Shown here in pieces: positions 17,144 through 25,974 of a stretch of DNA of 64,000 nt. The DNA comes from Demequina silvatica. GTDB lineage: Bacteria; Actinomycetota; Actinomycetes; Actinomycetales; Demequinaceae. The stretch's first letter is position 1. Each line of letters begins with the position of its first letter. The notes under the pieces are model-generated. The model saw only the letters and a program-made list of their open reading frames with translations, ran no database searches and was not told the origin of the DNA. The translations under genes and the position numbers were made by a program. The DNA lies in contig NZ_BBMA01000002.1 in the NCBI RefSeq assembly GCF_000971215.1, positions 248,001-312,000 of the forward strand, read 5' to 3'.

Positions 17144-17178
17144 CGCGGCGCCCACGGTCTCGGACCGTGGGCGCCGCG
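17144..17178. terminator. Bidirectional hairpin terminator
   Basis: A 16-bp perfect stem with a three-base loop lies between cysH and the convergent amylopullulanase. A GGACGATGCG motif (17136-17145) abuts the foot of the stem. Confidence 0.8.
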
Positions 17179-17184
17179 GCCGTG

Positions 17185-20100
17185 TCAGGACAGGCCCGGC
17201 TTGCCGTGACCGCCGCCGTGGCCGTGACCGCCGCCGCGCTGCTCCTTCTCGACCAGCACCGCGACCGTGCGGGCCGGGATGGTCACGGTGCCCGTTCCGG
17301 CCGACCACGTGGTGGACCGGACCACCGCGTCGGAGCCCTTGGCGAGCGCCGGCGTGAGGGCGAACCTCCGCCCCGCGAGCGCGGGCATCGACTCCGTGAT
17401 CGCGTCCGGGGAGGCGTTGAACACTACGAGCGCGCCCGCGAGCCGCGGGTCGACGTCCTCGCCCACCAGGTCGTCGATCAGCATGACGATGAGCCCCGGC
17501 GTCGCCTCGGCCCCCGAACCGGGGAAGGTCACCTTCTCCTCGATGAGCTCCGCGGAGCCTAGGCGCAGGAGCGGCACCTCGGAGCGCACGCGCAGCAGGT
17601 CGAGCGCCGCGGGCTCGGCCTTCGCGATGTCGGCCGCCGCGGGCTTGAGCGACGGGTCCGCGAGCAGCGGCGCCATCACGGACCACTTGGACTCGTTGTC
17701 CGCGGCGGGCGGGAGGCCCGACCCGAAGGTCGACTGGCGGCCGGTCCAGTCGATGCGGTTGAACCAGTCGCCCGAGTTGTAGCTGTTGCGGTCGAGGGAC
17801 TTCGAGCGCAGCAGCTCCGTGCCCGCGTGCCAGAAGGACGGCGTCTGGGCGTAGGCGGTGGTCGCGAGCGACAGCGTGTTCATGCGCACGCGGTCCGCCA
17901 TCGACGTGTCGGTGGGCAGCTTGAGCACCCCCAGGTCGTACAGCGTCTCGTTGTCGTGCGCGTCGACGTAGGTCACCACCTCGTCAGGCTGGTCCGCGTA
18001 GCCGGCGGGCGAGCCGCGGTAGTCGAGCTCGTCGCCGCTCACCAGGACGCCGTCCGAGCTCACCAGGCGGTAGTCGCGCAGGTTGCCCGCGAGCCCCAGC
18101 TTGACCAGGTCCGTCTGGTGCGCGAGGTCCGCGAGCGCCTCCTCGGTGGTGCCGTTGATCGGGGCGCCGTTCGGGTCGGTGCCGAGCCCGGTGCCGAAGC
18201 CCTGCTGGAAGGTCGAGGATCCGTCGACGGGGCTGCCGCCGTGGACCGCGTCCCGCAGCCGGTCGGTGAACGTGCCGATCCCGGTGCCGCCCAGCTGGCC
18301 CTGGGTCGCCTGCTCGAACAGCGCGTTGTCCGCGACCTCCCCGAAGTTCCACCCCTCGCCGTACAGGTAGACGGCCGAGCCGTCGACCCCGTCCTCCGCG
18401 AGGGTGAGCCCGTCGAGCGCCTCGCGGATGTCGAGCATGTTCTCGCGCGAGTGGTGGCCCATGAGGTCGAACCGGAAGCCGTCGACCTTGTAGTCGCGCG
18501 CCCAGGTCACCACCGAGTCGACCATGAGCCGGCCGGCCATGGCGTTCTCCGTGGCGACGTTCTGGCAGCACGTCGAGGTCTCGACGGACCCGGTCGCGCT
18601 GAGCCGCTGGTAGTAGCCGGGGACGATCCGGTCGAGGACCGACGTCTCCGCCTGACCCGACGCCGCGGTGTGGTTGAACACCTGGTCGAGGACCACCTGG
18701 AGACCGTCCGCGTGCAGCGCGCCCACCATGGTCCGGAACTCGCTCACGCGCGCCCCGCCGTCGGCGTCCACCGCGTACGAGCCCTCGGGCACCGTGTAGT
18801 GGTACGGGTCGTAGCCCCAGTTGAAGCCGTCCTCGTCCGCGACGGCGGCGATGCAGGCCTGCTGCTCGGCGGAGTCGGGCGCGAGCGACGCGAGGTCGCA
18901 GTCGGGCTCGAGCTGCGCGGCACGGTCCTCCTCGATGGTCGCGAGGTCGAACGAGGGCAGCAGGTGCACCGTGGTGATGCCCGCGTCCGCGAGCTGGCGC
19001 AGCTGCGCCCGCCCGGCGCCCTTCTCCGCGAACGCGAGGTAGGTGCCGCGCTTGGCCGCGGGCACCGACCTGTCGCCTATCGAGAAGTCGCGGATGTGCA
19101 GCTCGTAGATGGTCTGGTCCACGGCGCGCGCGACCACGGGCGACGGCGTGCGCGCCCAGGTCCGCGGGCGCCACTGCGGATCCGCGAGGGACACCGCTAC
19201 CGAGCGCTCGGAGTTGAGCGTCAGAGCCACGGAGTACGGGTCGGTGACGCGGTTGGTCTCGATGGCCCCGGTGGAAGGCGCGTAGACATCCACCTCCCAG
19301 AGGTACTCCGCGCCGTCGAGCGAGGCGTCGGCGGCCACGGACCACACGCCGGTCGCGGCGTCCAGCGTCGCCTCGTGGCGCGCGGGCTCCCCCGTCGCCC
19401 CCGGCTCCCACGTGAGGAGGGTCGCCCTCTGCGCCGTGGGCGCCCAGACCGTGAACCCGACGCCGCCCTCGGAGTAGACCGCGCCGAGCGCCGTGTCCTC
19501 GGCCGCGTCCGCGTAGAGGTCGTCGAGGACGCCCGCCACCTGCACGCCCGTGAACGCCGTGAGCGCGTCGCCGGAGGACTGCGACACGGCCAGCTGGCCC
19601 TGCAGCAGGGCGGCGACCGTCTCGCGGTCGGCGTCGAGCCGCAGCGCGACGTAGCCGTCGAGGGCGCGGAAGCGCTCGAGCTGCTCCGCGGTGAGGCCGC
19701 CAGGCACCACCGTCAGATCATGCGCCTCGCCCCCGGTGACGGCACCGTCCACCACGGCGAGGGCGGCATCCCCTGAGCCGTGCAGCGTGAACGAGTCGCC
19801 GGCGCCCAGATCCGCGGGCCACGCGAAGGTGGACTCGTCGATCCAGTACGCGCGGGACTCGCCCACGCCCGGCAGCGGCGGGTTCGCCACCTCGATCTCG
19901 AGCACGTGCGTCGCGAGGGTGTACCGGAACGTCACCAGCTCGCCGTCGTCGGTCGAGAAGGACAGGTTCGCGCCGCCGGGCACGCCGCCCGCGCCGTAGT
20001 TCTCGCCCCAGCCGAGACCGTGGGCCACCTTCACCTCGTAGGCCCCGGCGGGGATCTCGGCGGTCGAGAGCTCGTAGACCCCGTCCCTGTCGCCGTCCGC

Positions 20101-22953
20101 CATGAGAGACGCGATGCACTCGGGCTGCCAGTCGCCGGGGCACCCGAGCTCGTCCTGATACGAGCCGGGCAGCGTCACGGTCGGGCCCTCGGCGGTCGAC
20201 TGCGCCACGTTGCTGCGCGAGTCGAAGTAGAACGTGAGCGGACCGCCGTCGTGGCTGATCGCGATGTTGGGCCCGTCCTTGACGCCGTTCGCGCCGTAGT
20301 TGACCGTCCAGGACCCGTCGATCGCGACCTTGTACTCCCAGTCGCCCGCCGGGACGTCGAACGTGCCGGACCACACGCCCGCGGGACCCTCGGTCAGCAT
20401 CGCCGCCTCGCAGGCGGGCTCCCAGTCGGAGGCGCAGCCGATCTCCGAGTCGAGGTTGCCCGCGATGGTCACGGACGTGATGCCCGGCTCGGGCTCCTCC
20501 TCCGCGGTGATCGCGACGGAGTGCCCGACGGACGCGTACGTCGAGGCCGCGGAGGCCTGACCGGCCGCGTCGACGGAGACCGCGCGGTACTCGACCAGGG
20601 TGCCCGGGGCGAGGTCGCGCACGTCGTGGAACACGCGCGGCGTGGTGTCCTCGGCCGTACCGAGCGCGTGCCACTCGTCGGAGCCGACCACGCGCCACGC
20701 GAAGGAGGTCTCGCGCCACGTGCCGTCGGCCTCGGCGCTCACCGCGGCCTGGCCGGACAGGCCCGCACCGGCGCGGGGCGCCGTCACCGTGAGGTCGGCC
20801 GCCGCCGCGGGCGCGGTCACCTGGGCGTCCGCCCGCAGGACCACCGCACCCAGGGCGGGCACGGTGACCGAGGCGACCCCCGCATCGTCCGCCGTCACGG
20901 ACGCCGAGGTGCCGTAGACCCCGCCGAACGTGGCGCCCGCCGTGAGCGTGGGGATGTCGACCGTGAGGTCGGCGCCCGTGTTGTTGAGCGCGACCAGGTG
21001 CTCGACGCGCTCGTCGCGGTCGACCCGCGAGAACGCGTACACGCCCGCGCCGTTGGTGGCGAGGCGCTCGATCTGCGCGCCCGTCTCGAGCGCCGGGTAC
21101 TCCTCGCGGAGCGCTGCGAGCGCGGCGATGTGCTGGTACAGCGGGGCGTCGGTGTCGTAGCGGTCCACGGCGCCGACGGTCTCGCCGGTGAGCAGGGTCT
21201 GGTCCGTGTACTCGGGGACCTGCGAGGCGAACAGCGACTGGCGCGCACTCTTGTCGTTGCCGGGGTCCGCGCCCGCGAAGCCCTGCTCGTCGCCGTAGTA
21301 GACCACCGGCTGGCCGCGCCCCAGGAACATGAGGTCGTGCGCGAGCTCGGTGCGCGCGAGCGGGGCGTCGGTGCCGGACAGGAAGTAGCCCACGCGGCCC
21401 ATGTCGTGGTTGCCCAGGAACGTGGGCAGCGCCGTGGCCGACGTGGTGGCCGTGGTGTAGCGGTCATCGCCCGCGTACAGCGTGGCGAGGCCCCGCGCGG
21501 AGTTGCCGCTCGCGTAGCTCACCGCCGAGGACTGGAACGTGAAGTCGAGCACCGAGCTCATGTCCGTGTCGCGCACGTACGGGGCGAGCTTGACCGGGTC
21601 CGCGTCGTACACCTCGCCGAACATGAAGAAGTCCGGCTTGCCGTTCGCGTGCGCGTAGTCGAGGACCTCCTGGGACCACTGCTCCCAGAACTCGAAGTTG
21701 ACGTGCTTGGCGGTGTCGATGCGGAAGCCGTCGATGCCCAGGTCGATCCAGCCCTGGTAGACGTCGACGAAGCCGTCGACCACGGTCGGGTGCTCGGTCA
21801 TGAGGTCGTCGAGGCCCACGAAGTCGCCGTAGGTGACGGACTCGCCCGTCCAGGTCGAGTCGCCGCGGTTGTGATAGAGCGTCGGGTCGTTGAGCCACGC
21901 GGGCACCTTGACGTCCGCGTCGCCCGCCGCGATGACGGGCGTGTAGGGGAACGATGCGTCGGCGTCGAGGGCGGGGAACGTGCCCGTTCCCGCGTAGTCG
22001 CCCGGGTCGAAGGCGTCGCCGTTCGCGTCGCGGTAGGGCTGGTCGGCGGTCTCGATGTAGGAGTACTCGCCCTCCGCGTAGTCGATGACGTCCGCGGTGT
22101 GGTTGGTGATGATGTCGAAGTAGACCTTGATGCCGCGCGCGTGGGCGTCGGCGATGAGCGCCTCCAGCTCCGCGTTGGTGCCCAGGTGCGGGTCGATCTG
22201 CGTGAAGTCGGTGACCCAGTAGCCGTGATAGCCGGCGCTCGCGTCGGCGCCCGCGCCCTGGACGGGGCGGTTCTTGAAGCTCGGGGTGAGCCAGATCGCG
22301 GTGGTGCCGAGCCCCTCGATGTAGTCGAGGCGGCTGTGCAGGCCGGCGAGGTCGCCTCCGTTGTAGAAGCCCGTCGAGGTGGGGTCGAAGCCGGTCTCGA
22401 GGCGGTCGCCGGCGAGGCCGCCCTCGTCGTTGGAGGGGTCGCCGTTGGCGAAGCGGTCCGTCATGACGAAGTAGAACTGCTCCCCCGACCCGGCCTGGCG
22501 GACGGGAGGGGCGACCAGCGCATCGTCCTCCGCGGTGTAGCCCGCCCCGATCGAGACCACCTCGAGGCCCACGCGCTTGGTCGCGTCGTCGAACAGGAAG
22601 CGCAGCGTCGCGGCGTGAGGAAGCTCGAGCGGGATGTTGGCGGCGCCGCCGTCGAGGCCGTAGGACTCGTCCCAGGCGTCGTCGACGGCGACCTTGTACT
22701 CGTAGGAGCCGGCGGGCACGTCGAACTCCGCGGCGTAGAGGTCCGCCGTGCCGGTGGCGGCGAGCTCGGTGGCCGCGCACTCGGGCCGCCAGTCGTCGTC
22801 GCAGCCCAGCTCGGACTGGAGGGAGCCCACGAGGGCGAAGGTGCGGTCCGCCGCGGAGGCGGGCGCGGCGACGCCGGTGAAGGCGGCGAAGGTGAGGGTC
22901 AGGGCGAGCAGGAGGAGCGCGGCCAAGGGTCGCGCGGCGAGCGGCTTCGACAA
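17185..22953 (-). CDS. Secreted multidomain amylopullulanase (alpha-amylase plus pullulanase)
   Basis: 1922 residues. A TTG start at 22953 with GGGAG upstream gives a classical signal peptide (LSKPLAARPLAALLLLALTL..., cleavage after ASA). Then come a starch-binding X25-like module (GSLQSELGCDDDW, YEYKVAV), a first GH13 domain with GFRIDTAKH near 409, FMFGEVYDAD near 444 and NHDMGR near 517, and two more X25-like modules (GNLDSEIGCASDW, GSYQDELGCPGDW). After a pullulanase N-terminal region, a second GH13 domain has FNWGYDPYHY near 1380, GFRFDLMGH near 1495, YGEGWNFGE near 1533 and DAHDNETLYD near 1667. It should cut alpha-1,4 and alpha-1,6 links of starch or pullulan outside the cell. The tail is Gly/His-rich (GGGHGHGGGHG). 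A LacI-type operator covers its promoter. Confidence 0.92.
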   Translation of the reverse strand: MSKPLAARPLAALLLLALTLTFAAFTGVAAPASAADRTFALVGSLQSELGCDDDWRPECAATELAATGTADLYAAEFDVPAGSYEYKVAVDDAWDESYGLDGGAANIPLELPHAATLRFLFDDATKRVGLEVVSIGAGYTAEDDALVAPPVRQAGSGEQFYFVMTDRFANGDPSNDEGGLAGDRLETGFDPTSTGFYNGGDLAGLHSRLDYIEGLGTTAIWLTPSFKNRPVQGAGADASAGYHGYWVTDFTQIDPHLGTNAELEALIADAHARGIKVYFDIITNHTADVIDYAEGEYSYIETADQPYRDANGDAFDPGDYAGTGTFPALDADASFPYTPVIAAGDADVKVPAWLNDPTLYHNRGDSTWTGESVTYGDFVGLDDLMTEHPTVVDGFVDVYQGWIDLGIDGFRIDTAKHVNFEFWEQWSQEVLDYAHANGKPDFFMFGEVYDADPVKLAPYVRDTDMSSVLDFTFQSSAVSYASGNSARGLATLYAGDDRYTTATTSATALPTFLGNHDMGRVGYFLSGTDAPLARTELAHDLMFLGRGQPVVYYGDEQGFAGADPGNDKSARQSLFASQVPEYTDQTLLTGETVGAVDRYDTDAPLYQHIAALAALREEYPALETGAQIERLATNGAGVYAFSRVDRDERVEHLVALNNTGADLTVDIPTLTAGATFGGVYGTSASVTADDAGVASVTVPALGAVVLRADAQVTAPAAAADLTVTAPRAGAGLSGQAAVSAEADGTWRETSFAWRVVGSDEWHALGTAEDTTPRVFHDVRDLAPGTLVEYRAVSVDAAGQASAASTYASVGHSVAITAEEEPEPGITSVTIAGNLDSEIGCASDWEPACEAAMLTEGPAGVWSGTFDVPAGDWEYKVAIDGSWTVNYGANGVKDGPNIAISHDGGPLTFYFDSRSNVAQSTAEGPTVTLPGSYQDELGCPGDWQPECIASLMADGDRDGVYELSTAEIPAGAYEVKVAHGLGWGENYGAGGVPGGANLSFSTDDGELVTFRYTLATHVLEIEVANPPLPGVGESRAYWIDESTFAWPADLGAGDSFTLHGSGDAALAVVDGAVTGGEAHDLTVVPGGLTAEQLERFRALDGYVALRLDADRETVAALLQGQLAVSQSSGDALTAFTGVQVAGVLDDLYADAAEDTALGAVYSEGGVGFTVWAPTAQRATLLTWEPGATGEPARHEATLDAATGVWSVAADASLDGAEYLWEVDVYAPSTGAIETNRVTDPYSVALTLNSERSVAVSLADPQWRPRTWARTPSPVVARAVDQTIYELHIRDFSIGDRSVPAAKRGTYLAFAEKGAGRAQLRQLADAGITTVHLLPSFDLATIEEDRAAQLEPDCDLASLAPDSAEQQACIAAVADEDGFNWGYDPYHYTVPEGSYAVDADGGARVSEFRTMVGALHADGLQVVLDQVFNHTAASGQAETSVLDRIVPGYYQRLSATGSVETSTCCQNVATENAMAGRLMVDSVVTWARDYKVDGFRFDLMGHHSRENMLDIREALDGLTLAEDGVDGSAVYLYGEGWNFGEVADNALFEQATQGQLGGTGIGTFTDRLRDAVHGGSPVDGSSTFQQGFGTGLGTDPNGAPINGTTEEALADLAHQTDLVKLGLAGNLRDYRLVSSDGVLVSGDELDYRGSPAGYADQPDEVVTYVDAHDNETLYDLGVLKLPTDTSMADRVRMNTLSLATTAYAQTPSFWHAGTELLRSKSLDRNSYNSGDWFNRIDWTGRQSTFGSGLPPAADNESKWSVMAPLLADPSLKPAAADIAKAEPAALDLLRVRSEVPLLRLGSAELIEEKVTFPGSGAEATPGLIVMLIDDLVGEDVDPRLAGALVVFNASPDAITESMPALAGRRFALTPALAKGSDAVVRSTTWSAGTGTVTIPARTVAVLVEKEQRGGGHGHGGGHGKPGLS

Positions 22954-23031
22954 GAAGGTCTCCCAGGTTCGGGGCCACGGCGGTGTGGCCTGGTCACGTC
23001 GTCGTGATGCTGGTCTGTCCGACTTTTCGCG

Positions 23032-23060
23032 ACAGTAGCGGGCAATGCAAGCGCTTGCAA
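23032..23060 (-). promoter_or_regulatory. Amylopullulanase promoter
   Basis: On the minus strand TTGCAA (23055-23060), a 17-base spacer and TACTGT (23032-23037). The -35 box is part of the operator palindrome at 23046-23059. Confidence 0.6.
23046..23059. promoter_or_regulatory. LacI/MalR-type operator
   Basis: TGCAAGCGCTTGCA is a perfect 14-bp palindrome with the central CG typical of LacI-family sites. It overlaps the amylopullulanase -35 box, so binding would block polymerase; induction by maltodextrins is inferred. The regulator is not in the window. Confidence 0.75.
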
Positions 23061-23117
23061 CCCGAGAGGCCCCCGGTGTGACGCGCGCCGCACGGCGCAC
23101 GATCCCTGCGTGAAGGG

Positions 23118-23148
23118 TTGACCGATTCGTCCGTTTCGTGCCTAAAGT
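23118..23148 (+). promoter_or_regulatory. Candidate promoter of the GT2/MFP/GH81 operon, and the 22954-23278 intergenic region
   Basis: TTGACC (23118-23123) and TAAAGT (23143-23148) with a 19-base spacer, about 130 bases before the GTG at 23279. The 325-base gap 22954-23278 holds only this, the divergent amylopullulanase promoter with its operator, and an unremarkable leader. I saw no riboswitch. Confidence 0.45.
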
Positions 23149-23278
23149 GGGCCTGCCTCGCGATCCTTGAGATCACCCCGCAGGGTGCCCCGTCACCGGG
23201 TGCGCCATCGTCGACGACGCCGATCCGCCCTCCCACCCGCCCGTGCGCTGCCGCGCGCGTGACGTCAGGAGCCGAATC

Positions 23279-25252
23279 GTGTCATCACCCCCCGCCGTCC
23301 CCCACCGCGCGCCCGTGGCCGCGCCCGCCCGCACCGCGGGCCCGTCGCCCGTGATGACGCTGCTGGTGATCCTCGCGACCATCGGGATCCTGGGCTACTC
23401 GTTCTTCCTGCTCAACCCCGCCAACCGCGGCGACGTGATCCCGTGGCTGCTGGTCATCACCGCGGAGACGGTGCTGGTGTTCCACGCGCTGCTGTCGATG
23501 TGGACCATCCTCGCCGGCACCGTAGATCCGCGGGACTTCGCCTTTCACCAAGCACGGGAGTCGCTGTTCGGCCGCTCGACCACGGGCGACCCGACCGACT
23601 GGCCGCTCCAGCTGGGCGGCCGGCGGATCACTGTGGACGTGTTCATCACGGTCTACGGCGAGCCGCTCGACGTGGTGCGGCGGACCATCGCGGGCGCGCT
23701 CGCCATGGACGGGCGGCACCGCACCTGGGTGCTCGACGACGGCGACTCCGACGAGGTCCGGGACATCGCCGCCCACCTGGGCGCGCGGTACGTGCGCCGG
23801 CTGGGCAACAGCGGCGCGAAGGCGGGCAACATCAACCACGCGCTCACGCTCGCGAAGGGCGAGTTCTTCGCGGTCTTCGACGCGGACTTCGTGCCCGACC
23901 GGCGGTTCCTGCTCGAGACGGTGCCGTTCTTCGCGGACGCGCAGGTCGCGTTCGTGCAGACCCCGCAGACGTACGGCAACCTCCACACCACCATCGCCAA
24001 GGGCGCCGGCTACATGCAGACCGTGTTCTACCGGTTCGTGCAGCCCGGGCGGAACCGCTTCAACGCGGCGTTCTGCGTGGGCACCAACGTGGTGTTCCGC
24101 CGCACGGCGGTCGAGGACGTGGGCGGCATCTACACGGACTCGAAGTCGGAGGACGTGTGGACGTCGCTGCTCATGCACGAGCGCGGCTGGCGGACGGTGT
24201 TCATCCCGACCGTGCTGGCGATCGGGGACGCCCCCGACACCGTCGAGGCGTACGCGAAGCAGCAGCTGCGGTGGGCCACGGGCGGCTTCGAGATCCTGCT
24301 CACCCACAACCCGCTGAGCCCGCGCCGCCGCCTCACCGCGGACCAGCGCATCCAGTACTTCGTCACCGCGACCTTCTACCTCACGGGCATCACGCCGCTG
24401 CTGCTGCTCCTGGTGCCGCCGCTCGAGATCTACTTCGACCTGCGGCCCATGTCGCTGTCCATCTCCGTCACCACCTGGCTGGTGTTCTACGCCGGCTTCT
24501 ACGTGATGCAGATCGGGCTCGCGTGGTTCACGCTCGGCACATTCCGGTGGCAGACGCTCACCCTCGCCACGGTCTCCTTCCCCATCTACCTCAAGGCGCT
24601 CGTCAACGCGATGACCAGCCGCGACGTGGGCTGGACGTCGACCGGCAGCACCAAGGCGCGGTCGCCGTTCAACTTCATCGTGCCGCAGGTGCTGTTCTTC
24701 CTGTTCCTCGCGCTCACCTCGGTGGTCGCGGTGTGGCGCGACTGGGACAACGGCGTGGTGACGCTCGCCACGGCATGGAACCTCACCAACACGCTCATCC
24801 TGGGCGCGTTCCTGCTGGCGGCCCGCCGCGAGGCGCGCGCCCTGCGCCGCGGACGAGGCCTCGCGCCCGCCCGCACCGACGCGCCCGAGGTGCCAGCCGA
24901 GCCCACCGTGGTGGTGGCCCGGCCGGTCGAGGTCGCCGCGGCGATCGCGGCGCGCCAGGCCCTGCCCGTGGCGTCCGTGGGCACGCCGTGGACGCCGGTC
25001 GAGGCGCCGACGATCGTGGCGACGCCGGTCGCGGCGCCGGAGCCCGCTCCTGTGGTCGCCGTTCCTGAGCCCGAGCCAGAGCGCGTCTTCGCCCCGGTGC
25101 TCGTCGCCGTCGGCGCGCCGACCGCCGAGGCCAGCGGCGAACGCACCCCCGCGCGCGAGGCGACGCCCCGCGCCGAGGCGCACACGAGCATCGTCCGCCC
25201 GGCCCTTCCCGCGACGCTCGGGCGCCGCGCCCGCCGGGAGCTCGCGTCATGA
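23279..25252 (+). CDS. Membrane beta-glucan synthase-like glycosyltransferase, family 2
   Basis: 657 residues. Two N-terminal membrane helices, then a processive GT2 domain: LDDGDSDEV near 152, DADFVPD near 201, and QQLRWATGG near 328 (the QxxRW acceptor-channel motif). About five membrane helices follow, then a 120-residue Pro/Ala/Val-rich cytoplasmic tail. No PilZ domain is visible. This is the layout of cellulose, curdlan and mixed-linkage glucan synthases. The GH81 partner two genes downstream suggests a beta-1,3-containing product. Start GTG follows AGGAG. The stop overlaps the next ATG (ATGA). Confidence 0.85.
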   Translation: MSSPPAVPHRAPVAAPARTAGPSPVMTLLVILATIGILGYSFFLLNPANRGDVIPWLLVITAETVLVFHALLSMWTILAGTVDPRDFAFHQARESLFGRSTTGDPTDWPLQLGGRRITVDVFITVYGEPLDVVRRTIAGALAMDGRHRTWVLDDGDSDEVRDIAAHLGARYVRRLGNSGAKAGNINHALTLAKGEFFAVFDADFVPDRRFLLETVPFFADAQVAFVQTPQTYGNLHTTIAKGAGYMQTVFYRFVQPGRNRFNAAFCVGTNVVFRRTAVEDVGGIYTDSKSEDVWTSLLMHERGWRTVFIPTVLAIGDAPDTVEAYAKQQLRWATGGFEILLTHNPLSPRRRLTADQRIQYFVTATFYLTGITPLLLLLVPPLEIYFDLRPMSLSISVTTWLVFYAGFYVMQIGLAWFTLGTFRWQTLTLATVSFPIYLKALVNAMTSRDVGWTSTGSTKARSPFNFIVPQVLFFLFLALTSVVAVWRDWDNGVVTLATAWNLTNTLILGAFLLAARREARALRRGRGLAPARTDAPEVPAEPTVVVARPVEVAAAIAARQALPVASVGTPWTPVEAPTIVATPVAAPEPAPVVAVPEPEPERVFAPVLVAVGAPTAEASGERTPAREATPRAEAHTSIVRPALPATLGRRARRELAS

Positions 25253-25974
25253 CATGGGGCAACCGGTTCAAGCTGGTGGTGGGCGCGATCGCGGTGCTGC
25301 TGGTGGTCGCCGCCTCGACCATCCTGTTCAACCGCCGGCAGACCGAGGTGCTGAGCTCGACCGCGACCATCAAGGCTGCCAGGTACGACGTTGGCACCGA
25401 CTACGGTGGGCTCGTGATCGAGCGGTACATCGAGGAGGGCGAGCGCGTCACCAAGGGCGCGAAGCTGTTCGCCATCGACAGCCCGATCCTCGCGCGCGAC
25501 ATCCGTCAGGGGCTGCTCGAGGCCGTGCCCGGCGCGCTCTCGGAGGACGGCACGGTCACCGTGCGCGCCGCGATCGGCGGCTCCGTGGAGGACATCACCG
25601 CGGACGTGGGCAGCTTCGCGGGGACCGGCGCGGTCATCGCGGCGATCGACCAGCGCGACAGCCTCTACACCGAGGCCGAGTTCGTGCTCACCCCGCGCGA
25701 CTTCGGCCGCATCGGGGACGATGCGGTGGCCGAGCTCCGCCTTCCCGACGACTCGGTGCTCGAGGGCACCGTGACGGACCTGTCCGTCGAGACCGTCGAG
25801 GGCGCCGCGGTGGTCACCGTCCGGATCGACTCGGAGGCGCTGGTCGACAGCCCCGACGGCACGCTCATGCAGGCGGGCACACCTGTCCAGGCGACGCTCC
25901 ACCTGCGCGACGACGGTCCGCTCGCCGGGGTGACCGACGCGCTCGGGGACCTCGCGCGCAAGGTGGGCCTGTGA
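25249..25974 (+). CDS. Membrane-fusion (HlyD/BgsB-like) partner of the glycosyltransferase
   Basis: 241 residues. One N-terminal membrane helix (KLVVGAIAVLLVVAASTIL) is followed by two barrel-sandwich half motifs: LVIERYIEEGERVTKGAKLFAIDSP and VRAAIGGSVEDITADVGSFAG with a following VIAAIDQ. A beta-rich C-terminus ends in RLPDDSVLEGTVTDLSVE and later strands. Similar partners accompany GT2 synthases in mixed-linkage glucan (BgsA/BgsB) and alginate systems, where they help assemble or pass the polymer. Coupled by four-base overlaps to both neighbours. No PilZ domain is visible. Confidence 0.75.
   Translation: MTWGNRFKLVVGAIAVLLVVAASTILFNRRQTEVLSSTATIKAARYDVGTDYGGLVIERYIEEGERVTKGAKLFAIDSPILARDIRQGLLEAVPGALSEDGTVTVRAAIGGSVEDITADVGSFAGTGAVIAAIDQRDSLYTEAEFVLTPRDFGRIGDDAVAELRLPDDSVLEGTVTDLSVETVEGAAVVTVRIDSEALVDSPDGTLMQAGTPVQATLHLRDDGPLAGVTDALGDLARKVGL

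Noticed and set aside
19780..23007. Very long open frame (over 1000 codons) on the plus strand
   Set aside because: It lies antisense to the amylopullulanase, has Arg/Val/Gly-rich low-complexity sequence and no recognisable domain. High GC makes such shadow frames common.
23149..23278. Possible riboswitch in the leader of the glucan operon
   Set aside because: No conserved riboswitch core was recognised; only weak GC-rich pairings are visible.
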